Positions 13,801 to 28,614 are shown, counted from the stretch's first letter. The stretch is 64,000 bases of DNA from Cardiocondyla obscurior (GCF_019399895.1 NC_091876.1:248001-312000); one strand, 5' to 3'. Program-made: numbers and translations. The notes: generated from the letters alone by a model not told the origin.

Positions 13801-16800
13801 TTAATCGGCAAATTAAGTTCTTGGGGACTAACTGCGCTCGATGAAATCGTAAAAGGGGGCCAAACAGTGACAGATGGTCACGAACCGCCTGCGCGAAATC
13901 GGCCCTTAGCTGGTAACCGCGAATTACAGTTGGTACGGAATTCAAAGGGGTCCCGGGCATAAATGAAACCCGGCCACGACCTATTACGAGACACGAGGGA
14001 CGGAAGAGCGTGACCGGTTCGGACAAATTGCCTCTCGATTTATGGCCGCGGCCATGAGAGCTAGTCGGTGGAGGTACGGGGAACGATTTGTGACTCGTAT
14101 GCAGGGAAACGCCCGGCGTAAATACACTCGGATAGTGGGAAAAAAAAAATCGGATCGTCAGTGGCGCGGCAACATTCGCTGGATGAAACTTCGACCGAAA
14201 TTTTCCTTCTAATTCGATAAGCCGGCATAGCGCGCAATATCGTCCAGCGCAATCATGTTAGTGAGAATGAAGATAAAAGATCTCTGTAAAAGCGCAAATG
14301 TAACAGTGTCTCCCATGTCTTTTCTTTTTTCTCTCGCTCTCTTTCTCGCTTTCTTTTTCTATTAAAATAGTAATATAGAGATTTGAACGTCTGATAAATA
14401 TAAATTTATGTATTTATTCGTTTTATCTTTCTCTCTTTTCGGATACAGATTATATTTAATATTCCGCATAAGAAAGAAACGAAAGTTATATATATAAAAA
14501 AAAAAACTCTACATGAAAACTGATAAGAGTTACACGCCTGTTCCGCGTATGAGGGTAATTTAACTTGCGTAAGAGCATCGTGCAAGAGCACGCCGTGTAC
14601 TCATTTCATTCGAAGTATGGTAACAGCAGCGACACACTAACACGCGAAACATTTTTGGACAATACCATCAAGCCATTTTCCGGTTATGTGTTTCGACTCT
14701 GTATTTATTGCATGTAATTAAGTACCCAATTAAAATAATACGATCGCATGACTAATTGAGGAGTCGGTAAAGCTCTTTCTTTTTCGTCGTCACTTTTCTC
14801 CGTTTTATTTTTTATTTATTTATTTTTTTTCTTAAACATACGGATGTAAATTGCGGATGTAAAAAACAGAAGTGTCATCCGAGGTATTTCGGTGGGATGA
14901 ACACGATGGGTGACGGAGCGTTGCATATCGCGACGTTCTTCGAAAGAAAATATCTACCGAGGCTAATGAATTTCATAAGACGGGATTAAGCCGGTGAGAT
15001 TTTACTTGTTCTCTGTGCCATCGCCGTCGTTGTCGTTGTCGTTGTTTTCGCGAGATTGTGGCTCGTGAATCACCGCGCACGTCTATCAAGAAATCGATTC
15101 TGCTTCGGCGACTCCGTGCACTTTAAGAACGGTCCCTTGCGAGAGAGTTGAAGCCACTTTTATCTGCTGCTTACTTCTGATATACATCCTTTCGCTCGTA
15201 AGTGTCTTAGTAATTTCTAACGACGCGTAAATTATTTCTACCAGCATTCCTTATTTTCGCCAGCACGCTATTTCGATACCTTTTCCTTTAGCGACGGTTT
15301 AGAAATTGCCAATTCGATATTGATCACTGTTTACGACGTTTGTATTCCGCAATGATGTTTCTGATCTGCGTTTTGCAGGTTACCGCATAATTTAATTTTA
15401 AAGCCTTTTTCTTTTTAGTTTTATTTAAGTATCAACGATTATCAGCGCGATTGAATTTGATGAAACAATAACAGTATTTCAATCGAATAAAATATTAGAA
15501 ATGTTTTGCCGAACGGTCGGAGCTTCCTATAAGCTGCGTTTCGGCAGGAAGGTGAGAGGAAAATTTTCATCAAAGCGTCATCGAAAAATTTTGTGTTTCT
15601 CGAGGTCGATGTTTCGATTAACGATTAAGACGTAATTGCACTCCATAGACGAGAGCAAAATTTTGCAGACGCAAAGACACGTTATGAAGTGGCCACTTCT
15701 TCGCCAAGATTTTTCTCCTTTGAAATAGTAGCGCGTCTTCGCGCACTATCGTGGGCGTCTACACTCTTCGGAAAAAAACTCGAACGAAGGGCTCGAGGGC
15801 CTCCGTTCGCTCCGTCGACTTTGACGATTCGACGCTCCCGACGAAAGGCCTCTCGTGCCAAACGAGGTGTAAGCATCGAGGGCATTCGCACGAATTATCG
15901 AGCAAGAGACGACGGGTCCAGGTGCTACAGGAATTGATTTTCCACCTCTTCGCCGTTTTATCTATCTTTTCTGCTTCCTGTCGGCGACCCCGCGCCATCT
16001 TCCGCCCATCTCATCCTTTCCTTTATAGTTACATTCTATAATTGCGATCTTTATCTATACCTTTTTATAATTACTTTTATCCGCGCGTCAATCTTATACA
16101 TTTTCCACGTTTCTCGCGGGCGGGAGAATTTCCTTGAATTATCCGCGACGAAATTTAATAGCGATTTACCGCACTCGTGACGTAATTTTATCGGCGCTAT
16201 CGGCGTGGCGGGCGTGTGGCATTGGGTCTTTGAGAAAAACCGCGGAAAAAACCACCGCAGGCAATGAACGCTTAGTGGGCGACATATTAAATAAACCTAA
16301 ACGAGTGTTCAGAGCGGCCGTTATATCAGGTAGAGCTTGTTTTATTAAACGGTGTCGGCGAGTCGCACGGTGACCTTCTCGTGCGCGCTCGAGGTGCATT
16401 TCACGTGCATTATGACGCGCGTTTTGTCGATGCGAGCAAATCGATGGTCCCGCGCGTTCGATCGCGATTGGATAAGTTCGCCGATCGATCGGCGGAAATT
16501 CACGCCGCGGGTTTAATCGCTCGATCCGGCGGGATAATCCGTCGGCGGGTCCGGAATCGGTTCGCGTCGGGCGGACGGCTGCCAATCGCCAATGTAGCAA
16601 TCCGAGCTTCAGGCGGTCGACGCGACAAGCGTCGACAGACCCGTGCCGCGCCGTCATCGAATTCCACTCGAGGAATCACGTGAGAATTCTCTGTCGCGCG
16701 GGAATTCGAGCGCAGCTTCCCCTTTTTTTTGTCCTCTCCCTTGTCCTTCCCTTGTCTCGGTTACCCAACGCTGAAATTCTGCCGAGCTTTTCCACCGGCA

Positions 16801-19800
16801 TTCCCGGCACGCCTGGATGACGCGATCCTCGGACTTCTTTACTCACGCGATCGTTTATCGGCGCTAGAAAATTCGACTCGCCCGTTTTTTTTTTTCGTTT
16901 TTTTCTTTTTTTTTTTCTTTCCCTCTTTCTGGTCTCGTGCGAATTCCTGGCCCAAAGCCACGGCCCCCTTCTTCCCCGATTCTGAATTATTGAACGAAGC
17001 GAACACTTTAGCGTTTTAACACTTAAGTAATTGCCTGACGATCACATCGACATATAGTATTACGTACAACACTTTTGATATATCGCGAGCTTAAAATGGC
17101 AAGATTTTAATGAACTACGTTAAGTTTCACGAGTATGAGTCTCAAGAAATATAGCTTTGAAGTTTCGACGGCCCCGTTCATCTTTGTAATATATTCAGAG
17201 GCATTAATTTTGATACGCAGAAGGTACATTAAACCGCCAGGCAGTTTTTTTCTTTCTCTTTTTTTTATTATGTAATGCCGAGAAACAATTAATAAGGAAT
17301 TCAATGCGTAATTGAAATTAAACAAGTTTCATAACTGCAGATTTTTGCACGTTATATATATTACGAACGTATTGATACATGTATCTTTCAAAAATACATT
17401 ATACATTTTTAATTGTATTTCAGGAATTTTTTGTCCGCGATAATTTATATGAATACATAAACGTGACGAATGCACGAGCGGGATTGAGATATCAAATGTA
17501 CGTTTAATACGTATTTGAGGCGCGATTTCTTTTTTTCTTTTTTTTTTTCTTCTAGTTTACGACATGTCAAACTTGACTAGGAATTCAATTCTCCGTCTGT
17601 GCGAAACTTATCGCTATCGATCGCACTTTGCGCGCGGGGAAGAAACGCTACATCATCCGCCTTGTCGGTCACGCGGCTCCAGGCAATTCCTCGCTCTCGG
17701 CTAGGCCGGAGAATAGATTCGTGTTTGCTTTCTGGAGATCGATTTGCTTCGTGGAATATTTTCCACGGCTTTCTGAGCATTTCCCAGCCGTCTATTCGCC
17801 GATTATTTGCCGCTGCTCGCACCCTTCCCCTCCTCCCCTGAAAAATGCGGGCAACGTAATCGACGTGCTTCGCGCAGTTTCAAAACTGTTTCGTTCTGAA
17901 AATCAACATTTTCCGTATTCATCATATTTCCATTTACCTTTCTGGCTGCAACGTGCCGATACAAATCGATACGCGTGTAGAGCAACGGCATAAATAGAAA
18001 GGAGATGAAGTTTCACGAATCAATTTTTGTGCGTTATTATTTTTGATATCGTATTATATCGTTTTTGTCTTTTGAAAGACTTTTTGCGAGGGGTATTTTT
18101 TTTTTTTTTTTTTTGTTTTGTTGAAAGCGATAACGCTGTTATTATTTGCGTTAAAAAGGAGGTAATTTGACGGGATAAATGAAAGTTTAACTGCACAATT
18201 GCATATCGTAACAGGCCAATGACTCTGATAATTGTGTGCCGCCGATTCAATGGCCTTTTATTTGTAGAACATAAAGTAATTCCCCGTTTTATGTGTGGCG
18301 AAATGATATAAAATTAGCAGTGACATGTTTGTGTTATTTGTTTTTACGAAAGCTTCTATTGAAAACAACGCAAATTGCGGTTTTCACAGCAAATTACATT
18401 GAATCGTTCCAAAATATGACATTTTATTGAAAGAAAAAGGATTTAATTATGTTTATTAACATCAATTATAATCCATTAACAAACTAAATAATTTTACATT
18501 TTTACTATCCTGTTATTACATTTATATATTTTTAAATTATTTTTATCGATTCCTTTCGCTTCCCTTTTATTCCGATGTGTCATCGTCATCAGCTTTTCGT
18601 TAAATATAAACCATTCGCCGCTTCGTACATTTTGATTTCGAAATTCACGCATACGATTAGGATTCTTCGCGTGGGAATTAGCATGAGAAAAGAGAGAACA
18701 AAGTCACCGGCGCTAAGACGATCTCTTTGTCCTCGTACAGAATATATCAGCGATAAAGAAAAATTGAACGATCCGAAAAAGGCATTCATCCTCGGTGCGA
18801 GATATCGTGACGTGCGAAACTTATACGTCGGCCGCACGCACATTCCGTCATGCGAATGCGTAATCGACAAACGGCTCGCGGGAGGGATTAATGTAATTTG
18901 TCACTCTTACCGAGCGCCGACGTAACGCATATATTTCTCAAAAAATATTTTTATTACCTTCGATCGAAAAGCGCCGCGATCCATTTTCAAAGAACAAGCG
19001 CGCCGGGGGGGAGGGGGGGAAGGAAATGATTTATTTTGCGACACTCGTTCAGCGCGCGGTTGCATCAATTTGTCCGCGAGGATGAAGAATCGGTCGTGGG
19101 GCGCGCGGTATCGATCGCGCGGCATCGCCGTCCGTTTTACGTGCGTTCCTCTAATTAATTCTATCACGGCGGGACGAAGTGGTTTCTCGTGTTCTCACGC
19201 CTGGTGCTCCTCTCGTCGTTGGCATGCTAGGGATGTCACCTCCGCGCCACGTGGAAAGCGAACGCGCCCCGGCGAATGCGCGCGCGCGCGCCTCGCCGCG
19301 TTTATGACGATATATCCCATCCGCTTTAATTCCTAATTACCGGCGGCCGCGATGCAAACGCCCGTTGATTCGAACGCGAGTCAATTGCAAGCAAATCTAT
19401 TGTATCGCTAAACCGCTAATTGTCCGGCTGACTCCCGTCAATCGACCCGAACGGAGCAGTCGCTTCCGTCATTTCTGCTTCCTTTCGATGTGCCGTTCTT
19501 AACGTATCCGGCCGGTTGCCGTTACTGCCGAAAAACTTTAATTACTAGGTTCAAAATTGAAGCGACTGAAAGTTAAAAGTTTTTACAGATAGTATTCGAA
19601 GTGTGTAAAGAGAGAAAGAGGGAAAGAGCTTTATTCTTGATTCAATTTCGAGTGGATTTAACTTTAATGAAATCTTAACTTATAATTCAATTATAACGAT
19701 ATCTATAAAGTTAAGAGTTAGAAAGTGAAGGAAAATGACTAATCAAATTATTACCGAAGGATATGAAATTCAAGCTCAAAGAGTTTACAAATATAAGAAA

Positions 19801-21138
19801 TTGTATTAGGAAATCTTTTCGTCATGTTTTATATATCGTGTTACAATTATTTCTTTACTTTCACTTTTATAATTACATATTTAATGTATGCTGATATCAA
19901 TTTTAAGTAAAAAAATTTAATTTATCTATGTACGTGATTATTAATTATACATGCAATACAAAAAAAAAATAAAAAGACAAATTATTTTAGCAGGGAAACG
20001 CCGCAAAATATTCCATAACAAAGTAGTTTGAGAATTCGCTTTTAACATTTTTATAACAAGTTAACTGAATAAAGTAGAGGAATGTTCGATTGAATCACGA
20101 TATTCCGGCATATGTGGGAAGAAAAATAATAAAGAATTCGCGTCTTAATCTTTTCATCGATCACAAACGCCGGCCGGTTACGCCGAAATCCTAATAGAAC
20201 GCCCGGCGAAACTCGCGCGACAAAGAACTCTCGTCGCGGTTGACATTCGAGTTGCGTCAGCCCGAGTAAATGGACGCTCCGGGTCGGGAGCTAAATTTCG
20301 GCGATGCGAAAGGACAAGAGCGATATCAGGGAGAAAGTACTCGTAACTCTTGTGTCTGCGGCCAAGCTCGTAACCGTTAACTATCGCTCGCGCGCTGATT
20401 GCATAAGATCGTTATACGAGTGCAGTAGCTACGCTGGCGGGATGCATCTGGGGGGGAATCGACCACCGCCTCTTTCGTTTCTTCGTCGTCTCCTTCTCGT
20501 TGTCCACACTTCGAGTGCACCGTGTCAAGGCTATCGGAGGCCGACGACACCGCGTAGCCGTCACGTCCCGATGCTCTCCGATTCTCCGCTCCTTCCTTAT
20601 CACTGACCCAGGCAGAGTTAACGAGAGGGAAAGTACACAAGCGCGCCACGTCCGTCAAATTTCGACGGACGAGCATTTTCGAGCGGGGTCTCTGCGACGA
20701 TATCTCTTGAGATTTATAGGCAAGACGGATGGATATTCGCAGACTCGTCTTACTTTAACAAATTTCACGAGAAGAACATTTATTTCGTACAAAAATTATT
20801 TTTTGTTTACGAGACACCATTTGTCAATTTCATTGCTGCTCGCGATAGTATTTTGTTCATCGAGATGTATCTGATATATTTGTTGGGAAGGGGGAGAGAG
20901 TATCGGTGTACGAGAGTCCAATGTGTGCGATTTAAGAGCACGACACCCATTAGACTTTGCCGTTAAGTTAAATTACACGCTTCGAAATAAGTTTCGACGC
21001 ATACTAACTTCCTAACTTTTCATTTACGCTGTAAACTCACGAGATACGAGTAAAAAGATATTACTTGCTGCGCTGGAAAAATATTTTTCTTCGACTGGAA
21101 GACATTATCCGAGAGAGAGAGAGCAATTTATTTAACTT

Positions 21139-21169
<31 letters not shown>

Positions 21170-22331
21170 TTCTCTCTTTTTTTCTTTTTTTTTTTTAAAG
21201 CAGTCCGTTTCCGAAGTAATGCGGCAGAAAAGCTAAATCCGCTCTCGCTCCATTGCACGTTGTTTTTCATGAACATTACAAAGGAGCTTTTCATTCTACT
21301 TGAAAATGCAACCGATCGCTATCTGCCGGCACGATTTTGTCGCGGATGCGACTGAGAGAGTTGTTGAATATCGCAAACGAGCGAATTTCCGAAACGCGTT
21401 ACTTCCGTCCTGAATGAGGATATCTCGCGACCACTTGCCAGAGAGTAAATGAGAAAACAGCTACGAGGAAATGCACTTACGGACGTTTCGGAGACAAGAA
21501 AGAGAGAAAAGAGCAGAAAGTTGCAGACTGCGAGCGAAATCGTACGAGCGGAGGCAGTGCGCGCGAGCTGACCCTTTACCTTTTGCTTTACGCGCATACG
21601 AGAATTGCGGGAAACGTTGGCAAACACGGAAAGCAGGATGTGTCGCAAAGATGCCGTAAGAGAATCCGTCATATAATCGCTTGGGAATTGCAGCGGCAGG
21701 ATAATAACAGGATAATCGTTTTCGCACGTTGACGTTGATATTGTTAACTTGGCGTTATTAAATACCCTCTTTCTTCCGCCGAAATAAATTAAATGATTTG
21801 TCTGAATTCGCAACAAGAGAGCGCACAAAGAACCCAGTAATTAGTCAGCGGCGTGGAATGTCGCAAATATTTCTCTCTGGTCTATGTCCTTTCGGATGGA
21901 GTGATTTGTTCGTAATTGCCTGACTCTTGTCACTTGCAATTCAGTAATAATAAAAATAATAATAATAATAATCCAATTTTTTTCCTATCTTAAAAAATTG
22001 GTGGGTGACGCACGAATTAGCTTTTTAATTGTTGCCGCTTAAAACCGACGCTGATTAGTTCTCTCTCGCATGGCTTGTTTCACGCCAAGCGAGAGTCAAC
22101 GTCGGCTTAACTCGGTGATTTTGAGGTTCGATTTAATTTTAATATTTAATTAATATGTCCAGGCAAAGACGGTCTTAGCGATTTTCGAGATCGAGAACGA
22201 CTTGGTAGAAGTACGAGAATTAATTCTTTTTTATAAAATCTTTAATTTAAAAAAAAATTTATTTTTTTAATTAACTTTATTAATTGATATACCAACATCT
22301 CTACATTAATATTTTGCATTTTATGTTACAG
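7818..22331. other. Long stretch without a supportable gene
   Basis: Open frames here (for example 10606-11205 minus, 13561-13962 plus, 16166-16657 minus, 21319-21828 minus) overlap frames on the other strand. They show no recognisable domain and often run through homopolymer tracts. Simple sequence includes facing GA and CT tracts near 21111-21190. Nothing resembling a tRNA, rRNA or transposase was seen. Confidence 0.45.
21111..21190. repeat. Facing GA and CT simple-repeat tracts
   Basis: A GAGAGA tract at about 21111-21123 is followed about 20 bp later by CT-rich repeats running to about 21190. The tracts are complementary, so a GA/CT hairpin is possible in single-stranded form. Confidence 0.7.
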
Positions 22332-22375
22332 TCACCAGCAGAACTGTACAACTCCGCTGAAGCTCTTGCAGATTG
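22332..22375 (+). other. Candidate 44-nt internal exon
   Basis: Preceded by TTATGTTACAG (good acceptor) and followed by GATTG|GTAAGTCG (near-perfect donor). Two frames are open; one reads SPAELYNSAEALAD, the other HQQNCTTPLKLLQI. No partner exon was identified, so host gene and frame are unknown. It could also be an untranslated or chance exon. Confidence 0.25.
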
Positions 22376-22389
22376 GTAAGTCGCATAAT

Positions 22390-22470
22390 TTTTTTTTCGT
22401 AGCTTGTAATTGCGGTCCCTTAAAAAATAGTGCGTGCGTAGCGCGCGCATGATTTCTTCTAGTAATCATA
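22390..22470 (+). repeat. Dispersed repeat, copy A
   Basis: Two blocks (about 22391-22420, with core TCGTAGCTTGTAATTG, and about 22434-22467, with GCGCATGATTTCTTCTAG) reappear at about 51632-51660 and 51776-51806. Order and orientation are the same, with only about 14 bp between the blocks here. This suggests a degenerate interspersed element. Confidence 0.4.
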
Positions 22471-25400
22471 AAAATTTGCTAGAAAATCTCGGGTAAAAAG
22501 TACGATGGGAAAAATACTCATTACCCGGTGCTAATGATTGTTAGGTTGATTACAAGGTGCATCCGTGAAAGACGAGCGAAGACGACCACGATTATTAATG
22601 AAACGATGGTCCTTGCGGCGATATTTCGCATAATACCGTGTTACATAACGAGGCGTATTCGTTTTAAAGAACACTTTCGCTGTATCGAGAGCGTCCAATT
22701 ACTTCCGTAGTTTTAATTATCGCAAAACTTTTCTTCCCCGCCCTTTCAGCCTCCCCCTGTATCTCTCTTCAAAGAAAAATGTTCGTTATTCACATCGGAA
22801 GACGGGAACAGAAAATTAAATTTGTCGAAAATTTGTAATAATAACTGTTTACGTAATTGGTTTATATTTAATTAACGCGCGATAAAACTGGCATGCTCGT
22901 GTACGTACATATATGCGCACGCTTTAACACTTAAAAACGTTGCTTCTTGTTGAGATAATGGAAATTAAGATGCATCGTATTCATTTTGCTTCCTTCGCAA
23001 TTTATGCAGGGGTGCACTCCCAAAAATCGGCGCGCAGATTAAATTAGCATGAAACGGGAGTAATTTTCTTATGTAAAATATGGATGGCTCTTGCACGCGA
23101 ACTTCGATTTTACATGGCAATCTGGCAGAGAAGCGCTTCTTACGTAAATAGAGAACACTCTCTCTTTCTCTCTTCCGTTTGAGGTATGCGGTAATATAAC
23201 GCGATAAGCTGCCGGACATTACGATTTAAAACCCAACGATATTATTACGTAGAGTCTAGCCTCTATCGTATCAAAAAATGAGGCTCTATCGTTGAATATT
23301 TTTATTTAACAAGTCACGTTGACGTACAAATTACGATTTGTGCACGCGAGTTCTTCGATATCCGAGGAAAAGGGAGCCCGTTAATCGCCAGGACTTCCTC
23401 GCAGGGCTTCTTTACGAGATGATACGGCAGGCTTCTTTCGTTGCGCTCTAAAGAACCGCATGATCGATGACGCTGCTTTTCTCGAGCGTCGTGAAACTCG
23501 CCTCGGGAGAGCAGGGCGCTCGCATGAAAAAAGCCGTTTCCGCGGGCGCAGATAATCGATCCCGTGCGCCGTTTTCTACGCGCGATTAACGATTTTCTGT
23601 ACGACACGACACGCGCATCCGAGCGGCGAAAGATCACGACGCAAGAGACAGTCACGAGACATATTTGCGTAGCGTAGCTATAAATATCAGATCAAAATAC
23701 AAGAATGAAAAAAAAAAAAGTCTTCGTAAAAAATTACAGATTATTTATTAACAAAATTAAATAGTTACGTGTTATATCACGTCAGAATTTGAGTGAAAAT
23801 TTCAAAGTATGATTATTCGTGAAAGAAAAAAAATTCGCGAAACGGCAAATTATTGTTACTCTCCTTTTTAGCGGTTAATTATCTCCGACGGCAATTAAGC
23901 CGAATATTACCGTGACGTGTCGAAGCTCGGTTTCTCAACTGTTTCCTCTAACAAATTTCTGTCTGTCTCGGTGGCACTCGCTCTTCCGGGCGTCGACCTT
24001 ATAAATTGGAAAGGGTGTCGGCTTAATAGATGATTACGAAACGAGAGTCGCGAGTTGAAACGGGAGAAGGCTGCCGAAGGGTGGCTCCGAGGGAGGCGAG
24101 AAGAGGGGTTGGAGTGAAGGAGCACTTGCAATTAGCTTTATTAAAGATGAGACCGACACGACAGCGAACGAAACCTTCAAGTAGAACGGATCGTTTTTCT
24201 AGACAGTACCTGGACGCCAGAAATGTCAAACCGTTTCCCTGGGTTAAAATGCGAGCGAGCAATTTGTGCTCCCGATGCACCGTGTACATTACGTGCACTT
24301 TAATTATCAATTACAAGCTCGTTGTTCGCTCGTGGCCACTTGATCCAATTATTTAACGCCTGTCGGGAAACATTACCTGAAAAATTAAAATCTGTTGCTT
24401 TAGATAATTTCTTTTTCGCTGCGTAAGAATAAGAAACTGCGGAAGTTAATCGTGATTGATGCGGACTCACACGCGTATAAAGATAACGAAAAGTATGATA
24501 ATTTCGGAATCGTAACATGAAGATCGCTGGTCTGAGTCACGTTGCGTTGAGTAAGATTTATTGAAATGTTTATCCGACGTTAAGGGCGCTCGGAAATTCA
24601 TTCGTTCTGACACATCCCTTCCCCCGATCTATCATCTTACGCTAAGAAAATCTTTCGGGCAGGATCATGGCATCTACGTTATTTTTCATTGGTCAATCAA
24701 GTCTGAATTTTGAAGGTGTATAGATATAGAAGCGTTGCTGCAATCTTTCAAGGGTTATCGCACTCGAAAATATAACTTCTACTTATCGATTTATTTTAAA
24801 AATAATTTCAAATAATAAATAAAAGCTAGAAGTAGGTATACATATACATACAATTTTCAACTTAATTCACGTTTGGTTACTCGTTAGTCAGATTTATTAA
24901 ATCTCGCTTTTGCCAAAAATCTTTTATGCAATTTTCGATTAATGTAACTTGTCGAAAACTTTTTAACTGAATTATTCGATGGAAGATAATAGGCAAATTA
25001 CATGAATGAAAGTTAAGACGCGCAACAGACAAACACGGTATTCAGAAGGCTCATTGAATTCTCCACGAGCAAAAGGGAACGCTTTCAGTAGTTTTGTATG
25101 CGGATCCCGTTTACGTTGGCGACTTACGATAACTATATTCGCGGCATCGCAATGCGAAGAACGCGGGACGGTCGAAGAATCTTCTTTTATGCGGCAAGGT
25201 GCCACCGTTATTATTACACGGCGACGGATCCGGCGAGACGTCTCATGAGAATAAATTATTCACCAACGATAAATAACTGTCTGTGCGCCGAGGAACGTGT
25301 ATAAATGATGCGACGTCTTCGGTAACGGCGGCATACAAGAAGCGTCATTTTTATCGTCATTTTTTTTTTTTATTGCCTCATTTTTGCGAAGGGTAAACCA

Positions 25401-26278
25401 TGCTTGCGCGACACGATTATATAGGAATTAATGATATACGAGTTGCATTTCGAAGCACTTCTAAAGAGGCACTTTGCGGTAATGTTCTACAGTAAACACC
25501 TTACTCAACAGACGTTGTCGCGCGTATTTTCTACATTGCAAAAATTAGCCTGAGGGCACGTCAACGGGAAGGATGAGGAAAATTATAATCCATAATCTCT
25601 GTTATAATCCGTAACGTTTGCGATGTGGAAATAATTCGCGGAAAGCTCGTCTCCCAGTGATAAATAAAAGATCAGGGTTGCTCGGCGAAAAGTGCTTCGC
25701 CTCAGGAATTCAATCACGGCGATTTCTCGTTCCGTGAGCGTGGACGCACACAAGAGGCACTTTGTAGCGATCTCTCGCGTCGTAAGCATCGAAGGACTTG
25801 AGAGCGGCACTTTGCGGACATTTTTCCGCAACGCGAGGCTGCGGAACTTACCGCGGCGGACGGCGCATGCACGCACATCGGAGCTTTCGATCGTGCAGAA
25901 TCCGGCGAGTTACGTTACGGTGAGCTTCCGCAAACTCGTCACGCTCAATTTACGGTATCGATCGGCCGGCCGACCGAGCGACTGGGCCGCGACGTAAAGC
26001 GGACGAGCGATATTCGGGAACGCAGATATTGCGCGCGCTTTAGGTTAAACGGAATGCGCGTTTGTGCTCGCGTTTCCAACCCCCGATGACTTCGAGACCC
26101 TGTTAGACTTTGACCCGACGACTTGGCCGTCGTTCTGTGCAAGAAGCCCACCGTCGCGCAATCGGGAATTCCAACGCGGTGGAATCTGTCCTCTTCCACT
26201 TCGACGGGCTCGCCAAAACTTGAGACTGGCGGACATAAATTTCTTCATCTCGAAACGTTCGTTTTGACGTCTTTAGTT

Positions 26279-26302
26279 AAAAAAAAAAAAAAAAAAAAAA
26301 AA
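26279..26302. repeat. A24 homopolymer
   Basis: Uninterrupted run of about 24 adenines. No retroelement sequence was recognised upstream. Confidence 0.9.
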
Positions 26303-28614
26303 TAGGTACGCTGAAAAGTTGATAACGTTTAATCCGGATATTTTTATACGTTTCTAGTACAAGTTAGAATTAACGAAAATAAATAAATCCACGTCTTCCG
26401 CGGACTATTTTTCTTTTGTAAACGCGATTTTTCGCGTCGCGGATGCGTTTCAATTTAATACCGACGACGTCACGGATTCAACTTTTGTCCGGGCGAAATC
26501 GGCCAACGAAAAATTGGCGGGATACTTTGCAAGGTAAGCCGGAAGCGCGGGACGCTGTGATTTACGCGGCGAAACGCGGGTTACAGATCGGATTTGCTTT
26601 TTCCCGCGGCTCTCCGGATTTGAGTATCGCAGCTCGACGCGGTTGTTACCCTTTACAAAAAGCATCTCCCCGTCCGTCGATTCAGGAATTTCAATGTAGA
26701 ATCCGATCTTCCGCCCCAATAAGCGCCGCGGAACGAGATAACTCGATCCGCAGAATATCACGGAAAAATTCTGCGTTCTTTCTTTCTCTTGCGAGAAATA
26801 TGACGGGCATGGTGCAAATTTTTTTCTCTGTCGATGCACTGATCGCGCGCACAAAGTGAATTGAATAAATGACGTGCTTAATCGGAAAAGTTATGCGAGG
26901 GCACGACGCAGAATAGCTTTCTTCTAAATGTTTACTCTTTTTTTTTTTTTTTTTTTTTACTAAGAGGTTCTAGATTTTGACTATTTTCATTCAAATCGTC
27001 CTTTTAGGAAAAGACTTGACGAACGTTGCGATTCATATATTTTTCGAATATTACACCATTTCAGAATTTCGAGATTACATATTTCTTGCGTCGGTTTCCC
27101 TTTAAATATCAAAGAAAAATATTATTTTACGAGAATTACACGAGAATTTCACGAGTTTCCGGTGCGATCGGCTCATCTTTCCGATTTCAGAATCATCATC
27201 GTCTGTTTGCAAAAATCGGATTTTTAATTAACTTTTGGTAGATCTATCGCATATTCTCTCCGAATTACGTTCCGACGACGTCAAGGATATTTAATGCCGA
27301 CAATTACAAACTCTGCTAGGAATCTGTATTCGTTTGTTGGATTTTTGTTTCGGTGGAACAATTGTCTTCGGCTCTCATCGAGGGATTTGCTAATAGCGAG
27401 CGCTCCGCTTTTAATGCAAGGCAAACCGAGAAAGAAGCGTACAGTTTGCAACGTACAAAAGAACGGTATATTAACACCCTTTTATAAGAACGCGTGTGTT
27501 CCACGCCGTAACACGCGAATACAGCCCTCTCAAGAATTACGAAGCGCGTTTTTCGTTCCTTCGTGTTTAGTTCGCCCTCGCGATCTTTATTCCGCTTTCT
27601 TCGTGCCAGCACTCCGTCCTCCCTCATTTCGTCGGCATTCGCGCGATCGTAAGGGAGGGCGCAACCCTCGTTAACACAAAGAAACGCGTACCTCCCGTAT
27701 CCTTAATGGGAACTGACTCAAAGGGAGGCAGCGGAAACTTTTATTCCTCCTTTATGTGCGCCCACCATCAACCCGACGAGGGCGGAGAAGAGAAATAGTT
27801 CGTAATAAGTAAGTAAATATATACGTTTCGCTCGATCTTTTCGCGATCGATGGTTATCAAAAATGTAAGAGCGATTTAAAAATTCGTCACTGACGTGGAG
27901 CTAAAATAATAAAGTAAATTTGTTTAAGATAGATATTTTTGAAATAGATATTGTTATATTAAATATATTTTCAACAGCTTATACATTCTATATCGAGACA
28001 AAATATTAGCATCGCCAATAAGATTACATTCGGTAAGATTCGGTGAGTCACTTCACTTTTATCGCGAGCAGAGAGTGCATTCTTTTTTAGCCGTCTTTTA
28101 ACCAATAATCTCAGCTCAATCTCCGGAGTAATTATATTTCCAATTGAAGTAACCGCTTGGTTTGAAAGCCGCACTCTTATCGGCGCCGGGAGGCAAACAA
28201 AGACCAGCGGCGTTAACAACGCTACGCGGTAGGAGGGGGCGGGCAGTTTGGTACTACCTTGATGTTCGCGCAAATGCCCCTGGCCGGCTAGGAAATCTCG
28301 CGCGCGCGTTTTCTGTATTTACCGGTATCGTAATGGAGCAACCGGGTATGCGAAACACCTAATTATAATCCGAAAAGTTGCGCGAGTACGCGTACAGCTT
28401 TTCGAAGCGGCGCTCGGCCGCTTGATGAGAACTTTTCCACTCGACTCTCGGCCACCCCCGCTTTCCTGGTCCACCCGCTCGATTTTCCCGGGGCATAATT
28501 AGAGCTCGGAACGCCGACGCCACCGCCACTGCCGTCGCTCTGGGACACTCTTATACGGTGCTATCGACGTGACCGATACGGCTCTTTCTGTCCCTTTTTT
28601 CTTCCTTCCTTTCT

